Part shown: positions 13,463 to 15,571 of the stretch, piece by piece
How the letters are laid out: every line of letters starts with the position of its first letter
Numbering within the stretch: position 1 is the stretch's first letter
Assembly (NCBI GenBank): GCA_002360495.1
Contig: DEQO01000009.1
Coordinates: forward strand, 1-15,571
DNA length: 15,571 nt
Direction: 5' to 3'
Source of the DNA: Flavobacteriales bacterium UBA3364
Lineage (GTDB): Bacteria > Bacteroidota > Bacteroidia > Flavobacteriales_F > PHOS-HE28
The notes under the pieces: generated by a model
Database searches by the model: none
Seen by the model: the letters and a program-made list of their open reading frames with translations, nothing else
What the model was told of the DNA's origin: nothing
Translations under genes and position numbers: made by a program

Positions 13463-13945
13463 ATGTCGCCCTTCCGGAAACGCTTGCTCGTGATCGCCTT
13501 TGTGGGCGGCCATATCCTCTTGGTGTTGGCCTACACCCTGCCGCAGCAGTGGGTCCCTGCTCATTTGCGAACGGTCGGGCGGATATGGGTGCGTCCCTTG
13601 TTCCACCAACAATGGTTGTTGTTCGCGCCGGACCCTGAACTGTGCGCTAACGAACTACAGGTCGGGATGCCGAACGGTGAGTGGCGACCGGTCTTCGCCG
13701 CTGACGCCTACTGGTTGGAACGGCGCATGGCCCGCCCGCTGGCCGATCATGTTGCACATCGGATGAACCACGGTGACACCATCGTGCTACCCGTCCTTGA
13801 ACGAGCAATGCGCTCGGCAGTGCGCGATATCGGGCGCGATGTCGGGAACCTGGAATTCCGCTTGGTGGAGCGCTGTGTAGAGGATCCGGCAAGACCCGAT
13901 CGACGTACGGAGCGGATCACACTACTTCGGTTCTCCGACCAATGA
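13463..13945 (+). CDS. Membrane-anchored FAPDP-motif partner of HTTM protein
   Basis: A 160-residue protein with one N-terminal TM helix (about 8-25, LLVIAFVGGHILLVLAY), no cleavage motif, then a soluble part probably on the outer face of the inner membrane. The signature is VRPLFHQQWLLFAPDPELC (about 43-61), followed by beta-rich sequence with GEWRPV and a long helix. This (F/Y)xxPxFxQxWxLFAPxP pattern recalls DUF5819-like proteins that sit beside HTTM-domain genes; that assignment is from memory. The stop overlaps the next start as ATGA, strong evidence that the two products are made together and probably interact. No enzymatic motif is apparent. Confidence 0.65.
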   Translation: MSPFRKRLLVIAFVGGHILLVLAYTLPQQWVPAHLRTVGRIWVRPLFHQQWLLFAPDPELCANELQVGMPNGEWRPVFAADAYWLERRMARPLADHVAHRMNHGDTIVLPVLERAMRSAVRDIGRDVGNLEFRLVERCVEDPARPDRRTERITLLRFSDQ

Positions 13946-14787
13946 GCGTTCCACAAGGCCCCGTTCGCCTGTTCCGCCTCGCGGTCCATGCATGGCTCAT
14001 CCTGGATATCCTGGCGTCGTTACCGGCAGCGGAGTGGATATGGGACCGGCCGATCTCGTCTTACCTGCCGGGACCACCGGGGCCGTTCCGGTATTTGACG
14101 CATGCCTTTTCCTCCTGGCTACCTGGTTCCCTGGCCTTGCCTGCTGTGGGGGTTCTCCTCCTCCTCAGCGTTCGCGGCCTGTTCCGCCCTTCGCGTTGGT
14201 GGAGTGCCTTGTTGGTCTGGGGGTTGTTCACCAGCTTGTTGAACCATGCGTGGTTGGTCGGTACCGGTGGGCATCAACTGATGGCCAACGTGTTGTTCTG
14301 GATGATCTTTCTTCCGGACGGTCAAGCGAATGACAGGCCAAGTGCGAAGACACCCGGCGGTATGCGTGAAGTCATTGGACGTACGGCTTTTTGGATCATC
14401 CGTTTGCAGTTGCTCGTGGCTTATGGCGCAACAGGTGTCCAGAAACTCACCGGATACCAATGGACACATGGCCACGCCATCGGGATCGTGTCCACGGATC
14501 CGGATTACGGACCGGCGTTCCTTGCAGGACAGGGGATCTTGCTGGTGATCCTGAACTATGCGGTATTGGGGTTCCAGCTGACCTTTCCATTGGCGGTGTG
14601 GTGGCGTCGAACGCGTATCATCTGGATGTGGTCGGGCCTGGTCTTCCACATTGGCACCGGCGTGGCTTTCGGCATCCTGGACATGGGGCTGGCTTTCCTG
14701 GCGGTGTATCCGATCTGGTGGGGTGATGCCAAGGCGACCAAGGTGTTGCGTAGTATGTACCCGGTCCGGTCCCCGCAAGGATCCTAG
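13942..14787 (+). CDS. HTTM / vitamin-K-carboxylase-like membrane protein
   Basis: A 281-residue multi-pass inner-membrane protein with about six to eight hydrophobic helices (near 12-30, 62-80, 86-105, 112-125, 148-165, 195-218, 228-246 and 247-260). YGATGVQKLTGYQWTHGHAI (161-180) matches the HTTM motif shared with the membrane domain of vitamin K-dependent gamma-carboxylase. Lys168 (VQKL) appears to align with human carboxylase Lys218 (LKKL), and LNHAWLVGTGGHQL (100-113) resembles its NHSYLYGLLAFQL segment, placing His102 at the functional His160. The chain stops after the membrane domain, without the large soluble domain of true carboxylases. The ATGA overlap with the preceding gene and the 18-bp gap to the methyltransferase indicate an operon. 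Substrate and cofactor are unknown. Confidence 0.75.
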   Translation: MSVPQGPVRLFRLAVHAWLILDILASLPAAEWIWDRPISSYLPGPPGPFRYLTHAFSSWLPGSLALPAVGVLLLLSVRGLFRPSRWWSALLVWGLFTSLLNHAWLVGTGGHQLMANVLFWMIFLPDGQANDRPSAKTPGGMREVIGRTAFWIIRLQLLVAYGATGVQKLTGYQWTHGHAIGIVSTDPDYGPAFLAGQGILLVILNYAVLGFQLTFPLAVWWRRTRIIWMWSGLVFHIGTGVAFGILDMGLAFLAVYPIWWGDAKATKVLRSMYPVRSPQGS

Positions 14788-14805
14788 CCGATACCTTCGT
14801 CCGGC

Positions 14806-15546
14806 ATGCGCAACGCCGACCAGTGGACTCCCAGCAAGTTCGTGTATCACCGCGGTGTGCTGCGGGGTTCGCGCGATCCCAAGGCGCTGGGAATTGCTTC
14901 CAGGGTCATTGCGGACCTGACAGCACGGTTCTATCAGCGGGAATTGACCAAGTTCGCGAAAGGTCAGTTGCTGGATTTGGGCTGTGGCAAAGTCCCGTTC
15001 TATGGCGTGTACAAGGATCTGGTCAGCGAAGCCGTATGTGTGGACTGGTCCAATACGCTCCACGCCAATCCTTATGTGGACCATGAGATCGACCTGAACG
15101 GTCCCATCGGTCTGCGTTCGGACAGCTTCGATACGGTGATCCTATCGGAAGTGCTTGAGCATATTCGGAAGCCGGAGATATTGATGTCCGAAATGCACCG
15201 CCTGCTTCGATCGGGCGGGCATGTGATCATGAACGTGCCGTTCTACTACGGGCTGCACGAGCAGCCGTTCGACTACTTCCGCTACACGCGGCATGCATTG
15301 CGTTCCATGGCGGAGGATGCGGGTCTTACGGTCGTGCATTTGGAATCGATCGGCGGGGTACCGGAGATCATCGCCGATCTGGTTTCCAAGACCGCTATGA
15401 CGGTCCCGACCGTTGGTCGTATCACCGCCCGTGTTGTCCAGCGATTCACCGGATGGTTCGTTTCCATCGGCATCGGCAAGCGCCTATCCCAACGGACGTC
15501 GGCGGATTTTCCGTTCGGGTACGGGTTGGTCCTGCGGAAGGACTGA
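14806..15546 (+). CDS. Class I SAM-dependent methyltransferase
   Basis: A 246-residue soluble methyltransferase of the Methyltransf_11 type. Motif I is LLDLGCGKVPFYG (55-67), the acidic ribose-binding residue is Asp80 in VCVDWS, motif IV is VILSEVLEHI (111-120) and the post-motif strand is LLRSGGHVIMNVPFYYGLHE. The segment QPFDYFRYTRHAL (153-165) is typical of methyltransferases found with surface-glycan and quinone-like small-molecule pathways, but the substrate cannot be told from sequence. The N-terminal 50 residues (KFVYHRGVLRGSRDP) are a substrate-side cap. It follows the HTTM gene by 18 bp and is probably its operon partner. The gene is complete; only 25 bp of sequence with no recognisable feature remain before the window ends. 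Confidence 0.85.
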   Translation: MRNADQWTPSKFVYHRGVLRGSRDPKALGIASRVIADLTARFYQRELTKFAKGQLLDLGCGKVPFYGVYKDLVSEAVCVDWSNTLHANPYVDHEIDLNGPIGLRSDSFDTVILSEVLEHIRKPEILMSEMHRLLRSGGHVIMNVPFYYGLHEQPFDYFRYTRHALRSMAEDAGLTVVHLESIGGVPEIIADLVSKTAMTVPTVGRITARVVQRFTGWFVSIGIGKRLSQRTSADFPFGYGLVLRKD

Positions 15547-15571
15547 GTTGCGCGAGATCCAACAGGATCAA

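Noticed and set aside
14119..15084. 321-codon open frame on the minus strand
   Set aside because: It is antisense to the HTTM and methyltransferase genes, which carry clear motifs; the minus frame is Gln/His/Arg rich without domains.

Overview
The window reads as an ordinary stretch of chromosome from a Bacteroidota bacterium, most likely a GC-rich member of the Flavobacteriales or a close relative. The clues are the protein families (a coiled-coil surface lipoprotein with a characteristic conserved C-terminal domain, a TPR/proline-rich exported protein, a two-Cys TonB-like protein, a tandem UspA protein), the lack of Shine-Dalgarno sequences before most starts, and several sites resembling the Bacteroidota sigma-A -7 element (TAnnTTTG). 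The taxonomic placement is inference from gene content, not from a marker gene. I see no rRNA, tRNA, CRISPR array, insertion sequence or phage gene, and no gene-free stretch longer than about 190 bases.

Left part (1-4590). A coiled-coil lipoprotein (-) and an exported TPR/proline-rich protein (+) diverge from a 189-bp intergenic region that carries a 21-bp-spaced direct repeat and a perfect palindrome. A SiaC-family phosphoprotein (-) and a two-domain universal stress protein (+) diverge from a second regulatory gap. Then come a DUF1883 protein, a two-helix membrane protein of unknown function, and a small convergent gene whose end overlaps it by 8 bp.

Middle part (4726-13353), all on the minus strand. 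In transcription order this is fumarylacetoacetase (fahA), a bifunctional (p)ppGpp synthetase/hydrolase (Rsh), a Fur-family regulator, a STAS-domain protein, adenylosuccinate synthetase (purA), an RsmF-like rRNA m5C methyltransferase, a TonB-like protein and an Hsp20 chaperone with a strong hairpin behind it. Fur, STAS, PurA and RsmF are packed with a 4-base ATGA overlap and gaps of 3 and 6 bases, so they almost certainly form one operon. A 19-bp perfect inverted repeat lies directly upstream of the fur -7-like element and is a good candidate for an autoregulatory operator. Rsh next to purA is functionally suggestive, because (p)ppGpp is known to inhibit PurA in other bacteria.

Right part (13463-15546), plus strand. 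Three closely packed genes encode a small membrane-anchored protein with an FAPDP motif, a multi-pass HTTM/vitamin-K-carboxylase-like membrane protein (joined to the first by an ATGA overlap) and a class I SAM methyltransferase. This is the most likely place for an undescribed function. The membrane protein keeps a His and a Lys at positions that seem to match the functional His160 and Lys218 of human gamma-glutamyl carboxylase, but its soluble part appears to be supplied, if at all, by a separate small partner.
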